Shown here: positions 1-8,076 of the stretch, in pieces
How the letters are laid out: every line of letters begins with the position of its first letter
How positions within the stretch are numbered: the first letter of the stretch is position 1
Source: SIG440 sp045579055
Lineage (GTDB): Bacteria > Bacillota > Clostridia > Monoglobales > Monoglobaceae
Assembly (NCBI GenBank): GCA_045579055.1
Contig: JAZNLK010000107.1
Coordinates: 1 to 19,571 of the forward strand
DNA length: 19,571 bases
Reading direction: 5' to 3'
Notes under the pieces: model-generated
The model's database searches: none
Seen by the model: only the letters and a program-made list of their open reading frames with translations
What the model was told of the DNA's origin: nothing
Translations under genes and position numbers: made by a program

Positions 1-46
1 CACAGAACGACATGGCTACGATCCGACTTCAATTGTTCAAGGTAAT

Positions 47-77
47 AAGGAACGAAAACCGTTGGTTCTCGTTCCTT
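47..77. terminator. Hairpin terminator after atpC, probably bidirectional
   Basis: A 9-bp perfect stem (47-55 with 69-77) is followed by one mismatch and four more pairs (57-60 with 64-67) around a 3-base loop. It lies 4 bases beyond the atpC stop. The plus-strand side is followed by a T-rich tail (CATTTTATT), while the minus-strand side has only a weak T-run. It may therefore terminate a plus-strand gene ending to the left as well as the ATP synthase operon. An open frame reading in from the left edge ends with TAA at 43-45, which would fit, but it is too short to identify. Confidence 0.65.
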
Positions 78-81
78 CATT

Positions 82-345
82 TTATTCTACCCATTCAAAT
101 TTTCCCGAAAGGAGCAACACTTTGTCCGCAGACACGGTGAGCATTCCTCCGTCGGTTCTGGCTACTTTTTCTTCGCCATCTTCAAATGATATTTTACATT
201 CGCAAGGGACAACTGATGAAACAAAGGGAATATGTCCTGCCATAACAGCAAGCTCACCCTCTGTTCCTCTCAGGCTCAGCATAACTGCATCGCCGCTGAA
301 CAAATCGCCCTCAGGTGATGAAACTTTCAAAGGGAATGTTTTCAT
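82..345 (-). CDS. atpC: F1Fo ATP synthase epsilon subunit, short form
   Basis: Epsilon subunit of the F1 central stalk, which links gamma to the c-ring. The 87 residues match the N-terminal beta-sandwich domain of the family, from MKTFPLKVSSPEG through the GELAVMAGH segment to a final KFEWVE. Typical bacterial epsilon has about 130-140 residues, with a C-terminal two-helix hairpin that can inhibit ATP hydrolysis; that domain is absent here. The protein stops where the hairpin would begin and a hairpin terminator follows at once, so this looks like the natural end and not a frameshift. The ATG overlaps the atpD stop (ATGA, 4 bases), implying translational coupling. It is the last gene of the operon. 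Identification is firm from sequence and position. Confidence 0.93.
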   Translation of the reverse strand: MKTFPLKVSSPEGDLFSGDAVMLSLRGTEGELAVMAGHIPFVSSVVPCECKISFEDGEEKVARTDGGMLTVSADKVLLLSGKFEWVE

Positions 346-1742
346 CGTGCCACCTTCTTTGCCTTTTCAACCGCCTCGTCGATTGTTCCCACAAAGAGGA
401 ATGCAGACTCGGGCAAGTCGTCGTGCTTACCTTCAATAATCTCCTTGAAGCCACGGATGGTCTCGCTGAGAGGTACATAAGTTCCGGGAATACCCGTAAA
501 CTTTTCCGAAACGTCAAAGGGCTGCGAAAGGAATCGCTGAATCTTTCTTGCTCTTCCTACCAGCAGTTTGTCTTCGTCCGAAAGTTCATCCATACCCATA
601 ATGGCAATAATATCCATCAACTCAACATATCTCTGAAGTATTCTCTGCACATCTCTTGCAACGGTATAATGCTCCTCGCCCAAGATTTCAGGGGCAAGGA
701 TACGGCTTGTTGACTCAAGTGGGTCAACGGCAGGGTAAATACCCTGAGATGCAATGCTACGTGAAAGAACGGTTGTTGCATCAAGATGAGCAAAGGTTGT
801 TGCAGGAGCAGGGTCGGTAAGGTCATCCGCAGGGACATATACCGCCTGGATTGACGTAATAGAACCGTTTTTGGTTGATGTAATTCTTTCCTGCAAGGTA
901 CCCATTTCATTTGCAAGTGTGGGCTGATAACCAACGGCACTGGGCATTCTTCCAAGCAATGCCGAAACCTCACTACCCGCCTGAGTGAAACGGAAAATAT
1001 TGTCTATAAACAGAAGCACGTCCTGATGTTCTTCGTCACGGAAATATTCCGCCATTGTAAGACCCGAAAGAGCAACTCTCCTTCTTGCACCGGGAGGTTC
1101 GTTCATCTGACCGTACACCAAAGTGGTGTTTGAAAGAACTCCCGACTCCTTCATTTCATTATAAAGGTCGTTACCTTCACGGGTTCTTTCGCCTACACCG
1201 GTAAACACCGAAAGTCCGCCGTGCTGTTTTGCCACGTTGTTGATAAGCTCCATAATAAGTACGGTTTTACCAACTCCGGCACCACCGAAAAGACCGATTT
1301 TGCCGCCCTTTGAATAGGGACATATAAGGTCGATTACCTTGATACCTGTTTCAAGGATTTCGGTTGATGTGGCAAGCTCGCTGTATGACGGTGCAGCACG
1401 GTGGATGTTCCACCGTTCAACCGACTCATCAAAGGGCTTGTTGTCCACGGTGTCGCCAAGAACATTGAATATTCTGCCCAAGGTTTCACGACCGATGGGC
1501 ACACTTATTGTCTTGCCTGTGTCAACAACAGGGGTACCTCTTTTCAGTCCGTCCGTCGAAGACATAGCGATGCATCTGACCACATTGTCACCAATGTGCT
1601 GTGCAACCTCAACGGTGAGAGTATTCTCCCCGATTTTCATAGTCAATGCATTATATATGGAAGGCAGGTTGCCTTCTTCAAAGCAAACGTCAACAACAGG
1701 TCCCATAACCTGCGAAACGCTTCCTTTTGCTGTATCTGACAT
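342..1742 (-). CDS. atpD: F1Fo ATP synthase beta subunit (catalytic)
   Basis: Catalytic beta subunit of the cytoplasmic F1 head, making or hydrolysing ATP at the alpha/beta interfaces. It has 466 residues, normal for the family. Visible are the N-terminal GPVVDVCF barrel segment, the P-loop GGAGVGKT (about 153-160), GERTREG with the catalytic Glu (about 185), the LLFIDNIFRFTQAG Walker B stretch, and the DELSDED loop (about 385-391), a variant of the DELSEED lever that contacts gamma. The start is placed at ATG 1742 (MSDTAKG) because AAAGGAGA sits 7 bases upstream. A longer in-frame extension would run into atpG and lacks homology. It follows atpG by 19 bases and overlaps atpC by 4. Confidence 0.97.
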   Translation of the reverse strand: MSDTAKGSVSQVMGPVVDVCFEEGNLPSIYNALTMKIGENTLTVEVAQHIGDNVVRCIAMSSTDGLKRGTPVVDTGKTISVPIGRETLGRIFNVLGDTVDNKPFDESVERWNIHRAAPSYSELATSTEILETGIKVIDLICPYSKGGKIGLFGGAGVGKTVLIMELINNVAKQHGGLSVFTGVGERTREGNDLYNEMKESGVLSNTTLVYGQMNEPPGARRRVALSGLTMAEYFRDEEHQDVLLFIDNIFRFTQAGSEVSALLGRMPSAVGYQPTLANEMGTLQERITSTKNGSITSIQAVYVPADDLTDPAPATTFAHLDATTVLSRSIASQGIYPAVDPLESTSRILAPEILGEEHYTVARDVQRILQRYVELMDIIAIMGMDELSDEDKLLVGRARKIQRFLSQPFDVSEKFTGIPGTYVPLSETIRGFKEIIEGKHDDLPESAFLFVGTIDEAVEKAKKVAR

Positions 1743-1761
1743 ATACGTTTCTCCTTTCCGA

Positions 1762-2565
1762 TTATGCACCGCTTCCGGCTACAATCTCGGTAATTTCCTG
1801 GGTGATTGCACCCTGTCTTGCACGGTTATATTCCAGCCCAAGCTTATCAATCATTTCCTGAGCATTCTTGCCTGCACTGTCCATTGCAACACGGCGTGCC
1901 GCAACCTCCGACGCAAAACTTTCCTTGACGCAGGCAATAATCATTCCTGCAATATATTCCGGAATAACTGCATTAAGCACAGTTATCTCATCCGGTTCAA
2001 ATATGGCACTTGCCGACTTTGCATTTTCTGCCTTTTCAAGAGGAAGAATCCATTTCACATATGCCTCTTGTGACATAAGAGAATGGTACTTGGTGCATAC
2101 AATACCAAATTTATCAAACTTTTTATCCGCAAAATCCCGACAAATTTGTTCCGATATGGTTTTTGCATTATCATAGTTGAAATATTCCGCAAGCACAAGC
2201 TCGCCACCATATCTTTCGCAAGCACGTTTTCCAATGGGAATAACCACTGCCCGGGGATATTCACGCATAAGTCGGAAAATATTTGCATTATATCCGCCCG
2301 CAAGACCACGATCTCCCGCAATAACAACAAGACAGATATTTTCTCCGTCACGGCTTGCCATATACGGGCTCTTTCTGCATTCCTCATAAGTTGAAAGCAT
2401 TTCAACCGTTTCAGTCAGTGCTTTTGAATATTCAAGCCCTTTGTTCATTGAATCAGTTGCTCTGCGTATCTTTGAGGATGCAACCAGCCCCATAGCCTTG
2501 GTGAGATGCATTGTGGAATCAACGCTTTTTATTCTTGTGCGCAGTTGTTTTATATCAGCACCCAT
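1762..2565 (-). CDS. atpG: F1Fo ATP synthase gamma subunit
   Basis: Gamma subunit, the rotating coiled-coil shaft inside the alpha3beta3 head. It has 267 residues, slightly shorter than the usual 280-290. The N-terminal signature (GADIKQLRTRIKSVDSTMHLTKAM, then SSKIRRA) and the C-terminal helix (LEYNRARQGAITQEITEIV) are both clear, so the two helices forming the shaft are intact and any shortening is in the middle Rossmann-like domain. The start follows a GAGGTGAGG ribosome binding site, and only 4 bases separate it from the atpA stop. Confidence 0.95.
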   Translation of the reverse strand: MGADIKQLRTRIKSVDSTMHLTKAMGLVASSKIRRATDSMNKGLEYSKALTETVEMLSTYEECRKSPYMASRDGENICLVVIAGDRGLAGGYNANIFRLMREYPRAVVIPIGKRACERYGGELVLAEYFNYDNAKTISEQICRDFADKKFDKFGIVCTKYHSLMSQEAYVKWILPLEKAENAKSASAIFEPDEITVLNAVIPEYIAGMIIACVKESFASEVAARRVAMDSAGKNAQEMIDKLGLEYNRARQGAITQEITEIVAGSGA

Positions 2566-2569
2566 TGCC

Positions 2570-4063
2570 TCACCTCTTCATTTCAGAAAGAGCTGCCTTC
2601 AGTTCTTCCACATCCTTGTCATCCCATGAACCACCTTCGATTCTTTCAAGGAAGCCAAGATACTTATTTTCAAGAAGTTCATAAAGCTGACCTTCATATT
2701 CCTTAACCTTTTTTACCGGAATTTCGTTCAGATAGCCGTTGATAACCGCATACACAATTGCAACCTGACAGCCAACACGAACAGGATTGTTGCGTCCCTG
2801 CTTGAGAACCTCAACAATTCTTTCACCGAGAGCAAGTCTCGCCTTGGTGTCCGCATCAAGGTCACTTCCGAACTGAGCAAAAGACTGCAATTCTCTGTAC
2901 TGTGAATAGAGAAGCTTAAGTTCACCCGAAACCTTCTTCATTGCCTTGAGCTGAGCAGAACCGCCAACACGGCTTACGGAGATACCGGGATTTATGGCAG
3001 GCATAACACCTGCGTGGAAAAGTTCAGTTTCCAGAAATATCTGACCGTCTGTAATTGAAATTACATTGGTGGGAATATATGCCGAAACGTCGCCTGCCTG
3101 AGTTTCAATTATGGGCAGAGCCGTAATTGAACCGCCGCCATACTGAGGATCAACACACGCCGCTCTTTCAAGGAGACGCGAATGGAGATAGAATACGTCA
3201 CCGGGATATGCTTCACGTCCGGGTGGACGACGGATTAGCAACGACAGGGCACGGTATGCCACAGCATGCTTTGACAAATCATCATAGATAATCAGAACAT
3301 CTTTTCCCTGTTCACGAAAGTATTCTGCCATAGCACAACCTGAATAGGGGGCAACATACTGAAGTGGTGCAGACTCTGACGCAGAAGCTGAAACGATTAT
3401 TGTGTATTCCATCGCCCCTGCCTTTGTCAGCTCGTTTGCAAGCTGAACAACAGAGCTGTTTTTCTGTCCAATTGCAACATAAATACAGATAACATCTGAA
3501 TTTTTCTGATTTATAATTGTATCAATTGCGATTTCGGTTTTACCTGTCTGTCGGTCACCGATAATAAGCTCACGCTGACCTCTTCCGATGGGAATCATAC
3601 TGTCAATGGCCTTGATACCCGTCTGGAGCGGCACAGAAACGCTTTTCCTTTCGATAATACCGGGAGCTTCCGCCTCGATGGGTCTTGTTTCATTTGCTGT
3701 GATGGGGCCTTTGCCGTCAATGGGTTCACCAAGGGCATTCACAACTCTGCCCAGCATTCCATCACCCACAGGCACCGACAGAACCTTTCCTGTTCGTCTT
3801 ACGGTTGAGCCCTCACGGATATTGTTGTTGTCTGAAAGCAACGCCACAGAAACTGTTTCAGTTTCAAGATTCTGTGCCATACCGAAGCTTCCGTCTTCAA
3901 ATTCAAGCAATTCACTTGACATACATTCACGAAGACCGTAAACCCTGGCAATTCCGTCACCCACAAGAATAACTGTTCCCGTTTCCTTCATTTCAATCTT
4001 GGAACGGTAGTTTTTTATTTGTTCTTTTATTACATTACTGATTTCTTCAGGTCTTGTATTCAC
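2570..4063 (-). CDS. atpA: F1Fo ATP synthase alpha subunit
   Basis: Alpha subunit of F1, carrying the non-catalytic nucleotide sites. It has 497 residues, near the family norm of about 500. The P-loop GDRQTGKT is at about 169-176, preceded by the PIGRGQRELIIG segment. The long ISVSRVGGSAQ stretch and the C-terminal helical domain are also recognisable. The start codon is GTG at 4063-4061, overlapping the atpH stop by 4 bases (GTGA). The N-terminus (NTRPEEISNVIKEQI) fits the delta-binding helix expected there. Confidence 0.97.
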   Translation of the reverse strand: MNTRPEEISNVIKEQIKNYRSKIEMKETGTVILVGDGIARVYGLRECMSSELLEFEDGSFGMAQNLETETVSVALLSDNNNIREGSTVRRTGKVLSVPVGDGMLGRVVNALGEPIDGKGPITANETRPIEAEAPGIIERKSVSVPLQTGIKAIDSMIPIGRGQRELIIGDRQTGKTEIAIDTIINQKNSDVICIYVAIGQKNSSVVQLANELTKAGAMEYTIIVSASASESAPLQYVAPYSGCAMAEYFREQGKDVLIIYDDLSKHAVAYRALSLLIRRPPGREAYPGDVFYLHSRLLERAACVDPQYGGGSITALPIIETQAGDVSAYIPTNVISITDGQIFLETELFHAGVMPAINPGISVSRVGGSAQLKAMKKVSGELKLLYSQYRELQSFAQFGSDLDADTKARLALGERIVEVLKQGRNNPVRVGCQVAIVYAVINGYLNEIPVKKVKEYEGQLYELLENKYLGFLERIEGGSWDDKDVEELKAALSEMKR

Positions 4064-4590
4064 GAATTAATCACATCCTTTACCTCGCGCAAACGGTGGC
4101 GCAAGCTGCCGTCCATTATTTTTCCGTCAAGCTCAACAATGAGCCCGCCAATCAGGGAGCCGTCAACAGAATACTCCATTGTAACATCTCCCCCGGACAT
4201 AGCTTTCAATTTTTCATAAAGCTTCGTCTTTTCGTTTTCGGTAAGTTCAACAGCACTTATAACCTTTGCAGTTGATATATGCTTTGAGGCATCAAGAAGC
4301 TCTTTATACTCCTTTGCCGCACCAAAAAACCCGTCTATCCGCCCCTTTTCGCACATAAGCTGAATCCAGGACAAAACGTGTTCTGAAACACAGTCCGCAA
4401 AAGCAACTTCAATGGCTGAAAGTCGTTCACCCAAAGGAATCCCGGGAGAACTGAGAAAATCAATATATTCGGGAGATTCCCCAAAAGCTTTTTCCAGAGT
4501 TTCAATATTTTTCCCGTACTCTTCCTTTTTGTTTTCCTCACAGGCAAGCGCAAACAAAGCCGCTCCGTATTCGCGGATTACATCATTCAT
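4060..4590 (-). CDS. atpH: F1Fo ATP synthase delta subunit
   Basis: Delta subunit, which fixes the alpha3beta3 head to the b-subunit stator. It has 176 residues from ATG 4590 (MNDVIREYG), typical of about 178. An upstream in-frame ATG at 4623 was rejected because the extra 11 residues (MIRSLRRSVSL) have no family counterpart and GGTGAG lies just before 4590. The N-terminal ALFALACEEN segment and the C-terminal GGLIVELDGKIMDGSLRHRL motif are characteristic. It overlaps the atpF end by 8 bases and the atpA start by 4. Confidence 0.93.
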   Translation of the reverse strand: MNDVIREYGAALFALACEENKKEEYGKNIETLEKAFGESPEYIDFLSSPGIPLGERLSAIEVAFADCVSEHVLSWIQLMCEKGRIDGFFGAAKEYKELLDASKHISTAKVISAVELTENEKTKLYEKLKAMSGGDVTMEYSVDGSLIGGLIVELDGKIMDGSLRHRLREVKDVINS

Positions 4591-5089
4591 CAAGCTCACC
4601 GACCTTCTCAATGAACGAATCAATCAGTGTTCTGTGGTCCTCATTATTAATTTCACGTTCAAGCATTTTTTCAGTAAGAGCGCCTGAAACTTCAACGATT
4701 TCACGTTTGATACCGTCAGCTGCCTTTTTCTTTTCGAGCTCTGCTTCGGTTTTTGCAATACGTATTATGCTTTCAGCCTTTTCTTCGGCTTCGGCAACCA
4801 TTTTTTCGCCACGGTATTTGGCATTGTCTGTTGCCTTCTGAATAATTGCATCAGCCTCTGCTTCAGCACCCGAAAGCTTATCCTGCCATTGTTTGCGACT
4901 TTCATCAGCCTCATTTTTGGCAATTTCAGCATCAGCATACTGTTGATCGATTTCACTCTGACGTTTTGCAAGCACGTTTTTAACAGGCTTGAACAAAAAG
5001 CGCTTCATTATGAGAAACAGCAAAACAAGATTTATAAGAGAAATCAATATCTGCCACAGATTGACAGAGATGACATCTAAACTTTGCAT
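4583..5089 (-). CDS. atpF: F1Fo ATP synthase b subunit
   Basis: Subunit b of the peripheral stator stalk. It has 168 residues: a short N-terminal lead, one membrane helix at about residues 10-29 (LWQILISLINLVLLFLIMK), the FKPV kink, then a long charged Ala/Glu/Lys-rich helix to the C-terminus that would dimerise and reach delta. An AAGGAG site lies 9 bases before the ATG. The gap to atpE is 18 bases and the 3' end overlaps atpH. There is only one b gene, as in most heterotrophic bacteria. Confidence 0.94.
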   Translation of the reverse strand: MQSLDVISVNLWQILISLINLVLLFLIMKRFLFKPVKNVLAKRQSEIDQQYADAEIAKNEADESRKQWQDKLSGAEAEADAIIQKATDNAKYRGEKMVAEAEEKAESIIRIAKTEAELEKKKAADGIKREIVEVSGALTEKMLEREINNEDHRTLIDSFIEKVGELDE

Positions 5090-5107
5090 AATTATTTCTC
5101 CTTGTTT

Positions 5108-5392
5108 TTAAGCAATAGCATTCAAAAGAATATCTACAAAAAGATTAGGTGCAACGAATATAAGCAGGATTGCGATAACAAGTGCATAAAGACCTGTTGT
5201 TTCAGCAATAGCACAACCCATAAGCATTGTGGAAGTTACAGCACCCTTGCTTTCGGGCTGACGACCGATGGCTTCACACGCCTTTGCAACAGCATTACCT
5301 TCACCAATACCGGGGCCTATACCTGCAATCATAGCACATCCTGCACCAAGTGCACATCCACCCAAAATAATACCAATAGCCAATTCTAACAT
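5108..5392 (-). CDS. atpE: F1Fo ATP synthase c subunit, predicted Na+-binding type
   Basis: Proteolipid that oligomerises into the rotor ring. It has 94 residues in two membrane helices joined by the polar RQPE loop (44-47). The ion-carrying carboxylate is Glu64 in helix 2 (AIAETTGLY). Helix 1 has a second carboxylate, Glu31 in GIGPGIGEGNA, where the Ilyobacter-type Na+ enzyme has Gln32. With Thr65 and Tyr69 next to Glu64, this is the two-carboxylate Na+ motif described for the Fusobacterium nucleatum c-ring. Na+ coupling is therefore inferred from sequence; binding has not been tested here. The start is ATG 5392, with GGAGGT inside the end of atpB; the genes are 1 base apart. Confidence 0.95.
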   Translation of the reverse strand: MLELAIGIILGGCALGAGCAMIAGIGPGIGEGNAVAKACEAIGRQPESKGAVTSTMLMGCAIAETTGLYALVIAILLIFVAPNLFVDILLNAIA

Positions 5393-5393
5393 T

Positions 5394-6293
5394 TTAATTT
5401 ACCTCCAGCTTTTTATTTTTTAATTTTTTCTTCTTTTTCTCAAAGTATTCTTCCATAGGGAATCCGCCTGCAACATACATCATGGTAAGCATAGCAAAAA
5501 TATATGCCTGCAAGCAACCGCTGAACACATCGAAATAAATCGACAGAACAGCAGGTAAACCAATCTGAAGCAACGGTAATTCTCCCAGAAAGCCGGGAAG
5601 CCAGCCAAGAACCATACTCGAAAGTCCCTGAAGTCCCGTAGCAACAAGAACCGAAATCACCGCGCCCGAAAGAACGTTTCCGTAATGACGGAATGCCATG
5701 GACAAAGGTGTCGCAACTTCACTTATAACATTAAGCGGTGTAAGAGCAATCGGGCTTGCAAGCCCCTTGATATAGGTAACAGGACCACATTTGAGCTTGT
5801 AATACGTTATAAGGAAAAACACAAGCACAGCCCACCCGGCAACTATGTTTATATCCGATGTTGGCGGATACATACCGAGCAAAGAAATCAGGCTGGAAAA
5901 ACCTGACAGTGCAAGGATTGCCGCAACAAACGAAGAAAAACCTTTGAAATAATCTCCCATTCCGTCAACAACCAGTTTTTCGACCTTTTCAACAATCCAT
6001 TCAGCACAGTGTTGCCTTTTGCTGACATTTTTCGTTTTCAGCCCGTGAGTCAGGAACAGACAAAGACCAAAAATTGCAATCATAACCAGCCACGAGTTTA
6101 TCTGTGATTCGGTTATAACAAGATTCTGCACAGGCATAGGAATTTCGAAATATATCTGAGCACCTGTTATGCTTATGCCTTCACTCAAGGGCTTCGTCAA
6201 AACCTTCAGAACCATTCCCGCAACAAGGGGCAAAATCATCATACACAGATAAAGAATATCCAATGCCACAAAAGAGCGGCTTTTTTTTCGCAT
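5394..6293 (-). CDS. atpB: F1Fo ATP synthase a subunit
   Basis: Subunit a, the stationary membrane half of the ion path. It has 299 residues and several membrane helices. The essential helix-4 arginine is in PLSMAFRHYGN (about Arg202); AFRHYGN diverges from the common LRLFGN form. The last helices contain LQAYIFAMLTMMYV, and the C-terminus is a short Lys-rich tail. The start is taken as ATG 6293 (MRKKSRSF) because GAGGTGA lies 8 bases upstream. A GTG at 6305 is in frame but falls within that ribosome binding site. It follows atpI by 21 bases. Confidence 0.95.
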   Translation of the reverse strand: MRKKSRSFVALDILYLCMMILPLVAGMVLKVLTKPLSEGISITGAQIYFEIPMPVQNLVITESQINSWLVMIAIFGLCLFLTHGLKTKNVSKRQHCAEWIVEKVEKLVVDGMGDYFKGFSSFVAAILALSGFSSLISLLGMYPPTSDINIVAGWAVLVFFLITYYKLKCGPVTYIKGLASPIALTPLNVISEVATPLSMAFRHYGNVLSGAVISVLVATGLQGLSSMVLGWLPGFLGELPLLQIGLPAVLSIYFDVFSGCLQAYIFAMLTMMYVAGGFPMEEYFEKKKKKLKNKKLEVN

Positions 6294-6314
6294 TACTTCA
6301 ATCACCTCACAATA

Positions 6315-6698
6315 TCATTTTTCCTTTACAAAAATCGGACGAATTGCAATGGCAATCCGCGGGAAGAACACAGGAACAATTACCGCCACAGTATTGAAAC
6401 AAGGCACCAACACGCCCACAGCCGTAACAACAAGCATCATAAGGTTCCTGTAGAGCTGCGAAACCTTCATTATTGTTTTCGCTTCTTTCACATCCTTGCC
6501 CAGTGCTTTCTGCACGGTCATTCCCATAAGCAAAAAATTCAGCACTCCGAAAGCTCCGCTGAGCAGGTTTCCGAGCAATACAGAATAATGCCACTTTCCT
6601 ATAACCAGGAACACCGACTGCATAAGCAAGCTGAAAATCAGAACCCACATCCCGATATATTTGGTTTCCTTTAAAATTATATTGTCAATTTTCTTCAT
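6315..6698 (-). CDS. atpI: ATP synthase subunit I family membrane protein
   Basis: Small membrane protein encoded first in the ATP synthase operon. In other bacteria AtpI/subunit I homologues help assemble the c-ring or handle cations; the role here is inferred from position and topology. The 127 residues show about four hydrophobic helices: two in the first half (YIGMWVLIFSLLMQSVFLV and SVLLGNLLSGAFGVLNFLLMG) and two in the second (MMLVVTAVGVLVP and VAVIVPVFFPRIAIAI). ATG 6698 (MKKIDN) is preferred over a frame opening at 6818, because GGAGATG precedes it and the longer version would start upstream of the operon promoter. Confidence 0.82.
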   Translation of the reverse strand: MKKIDNIILKETKYIGMWVLIFSLLMQSVFLVIGKWHYSVLLGNLLSGAFGVLNFLLMGMTVQKALGKDVKEAKTIMKVSQLYRNLMMLVVTAVGVLVPCFNTVAVIVPVFFPRIAIAIRPIFVKEK

Positions 6699-6755
6699 AA
6701 AACATCTCCAAAAACAAAAACAGCACACGAGATACAGTTGATAAAAAACATTAAG

Positions 6756-6784
6756 ATTATACCATATTTTTCTTTTGTTGTCAA
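6756..6784 (-). promoter_or_regulatory. Sigma-A promoter of the ATP synthase operon
   Basis: Read on the minus strand, a consensus TTGACA (-35, at 6784-6779) is separated by exactly 17 bases from a consensus TATAAT (-10, at 6761-6756). Both hexamers match the housekeeping sigma factor consensus at all positions. Transcription would start near 6749, leaving a leader of about 50 bases before the atpI ATG. The match suggests high constitutive expression. No obvious operator overlaps it. Confidence 0.9.
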
Positions 6785-6873
6785 TTAATCCGGGAAAGTT
6801 TACAATATGTTTTACCAATTCGCATATTAACAGATTGTTTTCGTCTTTTATCTTTAATTATCATACCTTCTTG

Positions 6874-6902
6874 TTGTATTTTTTATTCTTTTGTGATATA
6901 TT
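6874..6902 (+). promoter_or_regulatory. Probable promoter of the sbcD-like/yhaN-like genes
   Basis: A TTGTAT (-35, 4 of 6 consensus) lies 17 bases before TATATT (-10, 5 of 6); a second overlapping -10-like TATAAT is at 6902-6907. The start would be near 6909, about 40 bases before the first gene. It lies in the 250-base AT-rich divergent spacer with the ATP synthase promoter. Elsewhere in that spacer I see no further genes or structured RNA. Confidence 0.5.
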
Positions 6903-6948
6903 ATAATTATTTATTACAGAAATTTATCAACGAAGGAGTGTGAACCTT

Positions 6949-8076
6949 ATGTCAGGTGTAAAAATTCTGCACACAGGCGATTTGCATATAGGAGCTTCCC
7001 GAACAGGCGTAAAAAACGGTCGCAACGAAATACTCAATACGTTCCTTCGCATTATCACACTGTGCAAAAGGGAACAAATCGACTTTCTGCTTATCGCCGG
7101 GGACTTACTGGACACACCTTTCCCGGATTCAGACACAGCCAACGGGATTATTCACGCAATGGCTCAGATTCCCGAAACCGTAATTGCCATTTCACCCGGT
7201 AATCACGATTACGCCTGTGTCGGCTCATTTTATCTTAATTATGAATTTCCCGAAAATGTCGTTATCTTCACATCCTTCACGGAACATATGGATTTCCCGG
7301 ACAAAAATGTCCGTCTGTTCGGTGCAGGCTTCACTGACAAATACGAACGGCTTCCGCTGCTTTCGCCAACCTATGATATGAATCCAGAAACAATCAATAT
7401 CTGCGTTCTCCACGGAGACTTGATTTCTCTGCAATCCGACAGCGACTACAATCCAATAACCAAAACCGCCATAGCTGACAGCGGATATGATTATCTGGCA
7501 CTGGGTCACATCCACAAGAGAAGTCCCATCGAAAAGGAAGGTGACACCTTCTATTCATATTGCGGATGTCCTGACGGCCACGGATTCGACGAAACCGACA
7601 GCCTCGGGGTGTATCTCGGAACTGTCGGAAAAGGCTTTTGCAACCTTGAATACAAAGAGCTTTCTTCACGCAAATACATAATCACCAAAACGGACATTTC
7701 AGACTGCAACAACAGTCCGGAGATTTCATCAAAGATACTGGAGCACATAAAAAGCAGTTATCCCGATGATTTTCAAAATCATCTCTATCGTGTTTCCCTG
7801 ACAGGGTGTGTGAGCCCTGATTTTCTTCCGAACACCGTACAAATTGAGGAAAGTCTCAGGGACGAGCTGTTATATATTCAGATTTCCGACCTGACAGAAC
7901 CTTCTTTTTCGGAAATGGAGAGTCTTTCTTGCGAAAACTCCCTCCGAGGTATTTTTGTTGCCAAAATGCTTGAAATGATAAAGAACTCCGAGCCAAGAGA
8001 CGAAGCCTTATGCAAACAGGCATTACGTTTAGGTCTCAAGGCTTTCGAAAGAGGGGTGAACTTGAATGACAATTAA
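6949..8076 (+). CDS. SbcD/YhaO-like DNA repair exonuclease (metallophosphoesterase)
   Basis: Predicted metal-dependent nuclease subunit of an SbcCD/Mre11-Rad50-like complex. It has 375 residues. The calcineurin-type phosphoesterase motifs appear in order near the N-terminus: GDLHIG (Asp11, His13), AGDLLD (51-52), GNHDY (84-87), HGD (155-157) and GHIH (186-189), so all metal ligands appear to be present. The remaining C-terminal part would be the capping or partner-binding region. The start is ATG 6949 because AAGGAG at 6933-6938 is 10 bases away; the GTG at 6940 almost touches that site. It overlaps the next ATPase gene by 11 bases, the arrangement seen for yhaO-yhaN in Bacillus. It is closer to YhaO than to classical SbcD by partner type. 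The substrate is not evident from sequence. Confidence 0.88.
   Translation: MSGVKILHTGDLHIGASRTGVKNGRNEILNTFLRIITLCKREQIDFLLIAGDLLDTPFPDSDTANGIIHAMAQIPETVIAISPGNHDYACVGSFYLNYEFPENVVIFTSFTEHMDFPDKNVRLFGAGFTDKYERLPLLSPTYDMNPETINICVLHGDLISLQSDSDYNPITKTAIADSGYDYLALGHIHKRSPIEKEGDTFYSYCGCPDGHGFDETDSLGVYLGTVGKGFCNLEYKELSSRKYIITKTDISDCNNSPEISSKILEHIKSSYPDDFQNHLYRVSLTGCVSPDFLPNTVQIEESLRDELLYIQISDLTEPSFSEMESLSCENSLRGIFVAKMLEMIKNSEPRDEALCKQALRLGLKAFERGVNLNDN

Noticed and set aside
1..45. Possible 3' end of a plus-strand gene reading in from the left edge and stopping at TAA 43-45
   Set aside because: Only 14 codons are visible and nothing can be recognised. The hairpin at 47-77 with its T-rich right side is consistent with it but does not prove it.
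1339..2073. A 244-residue open frame on the plus strand crossing atpD and atpG
   Set aside because: It spans two conserved ATP synthase genes on the opposite strand and has no family resemblance; it is a by-product of their codon usage.
6785..6873. Possible operator or structured RNA in the divergent spacer
   Set aside because: The sequence is AT-rich, but I found no inverted repeat or conserved riboswitch core by eye.
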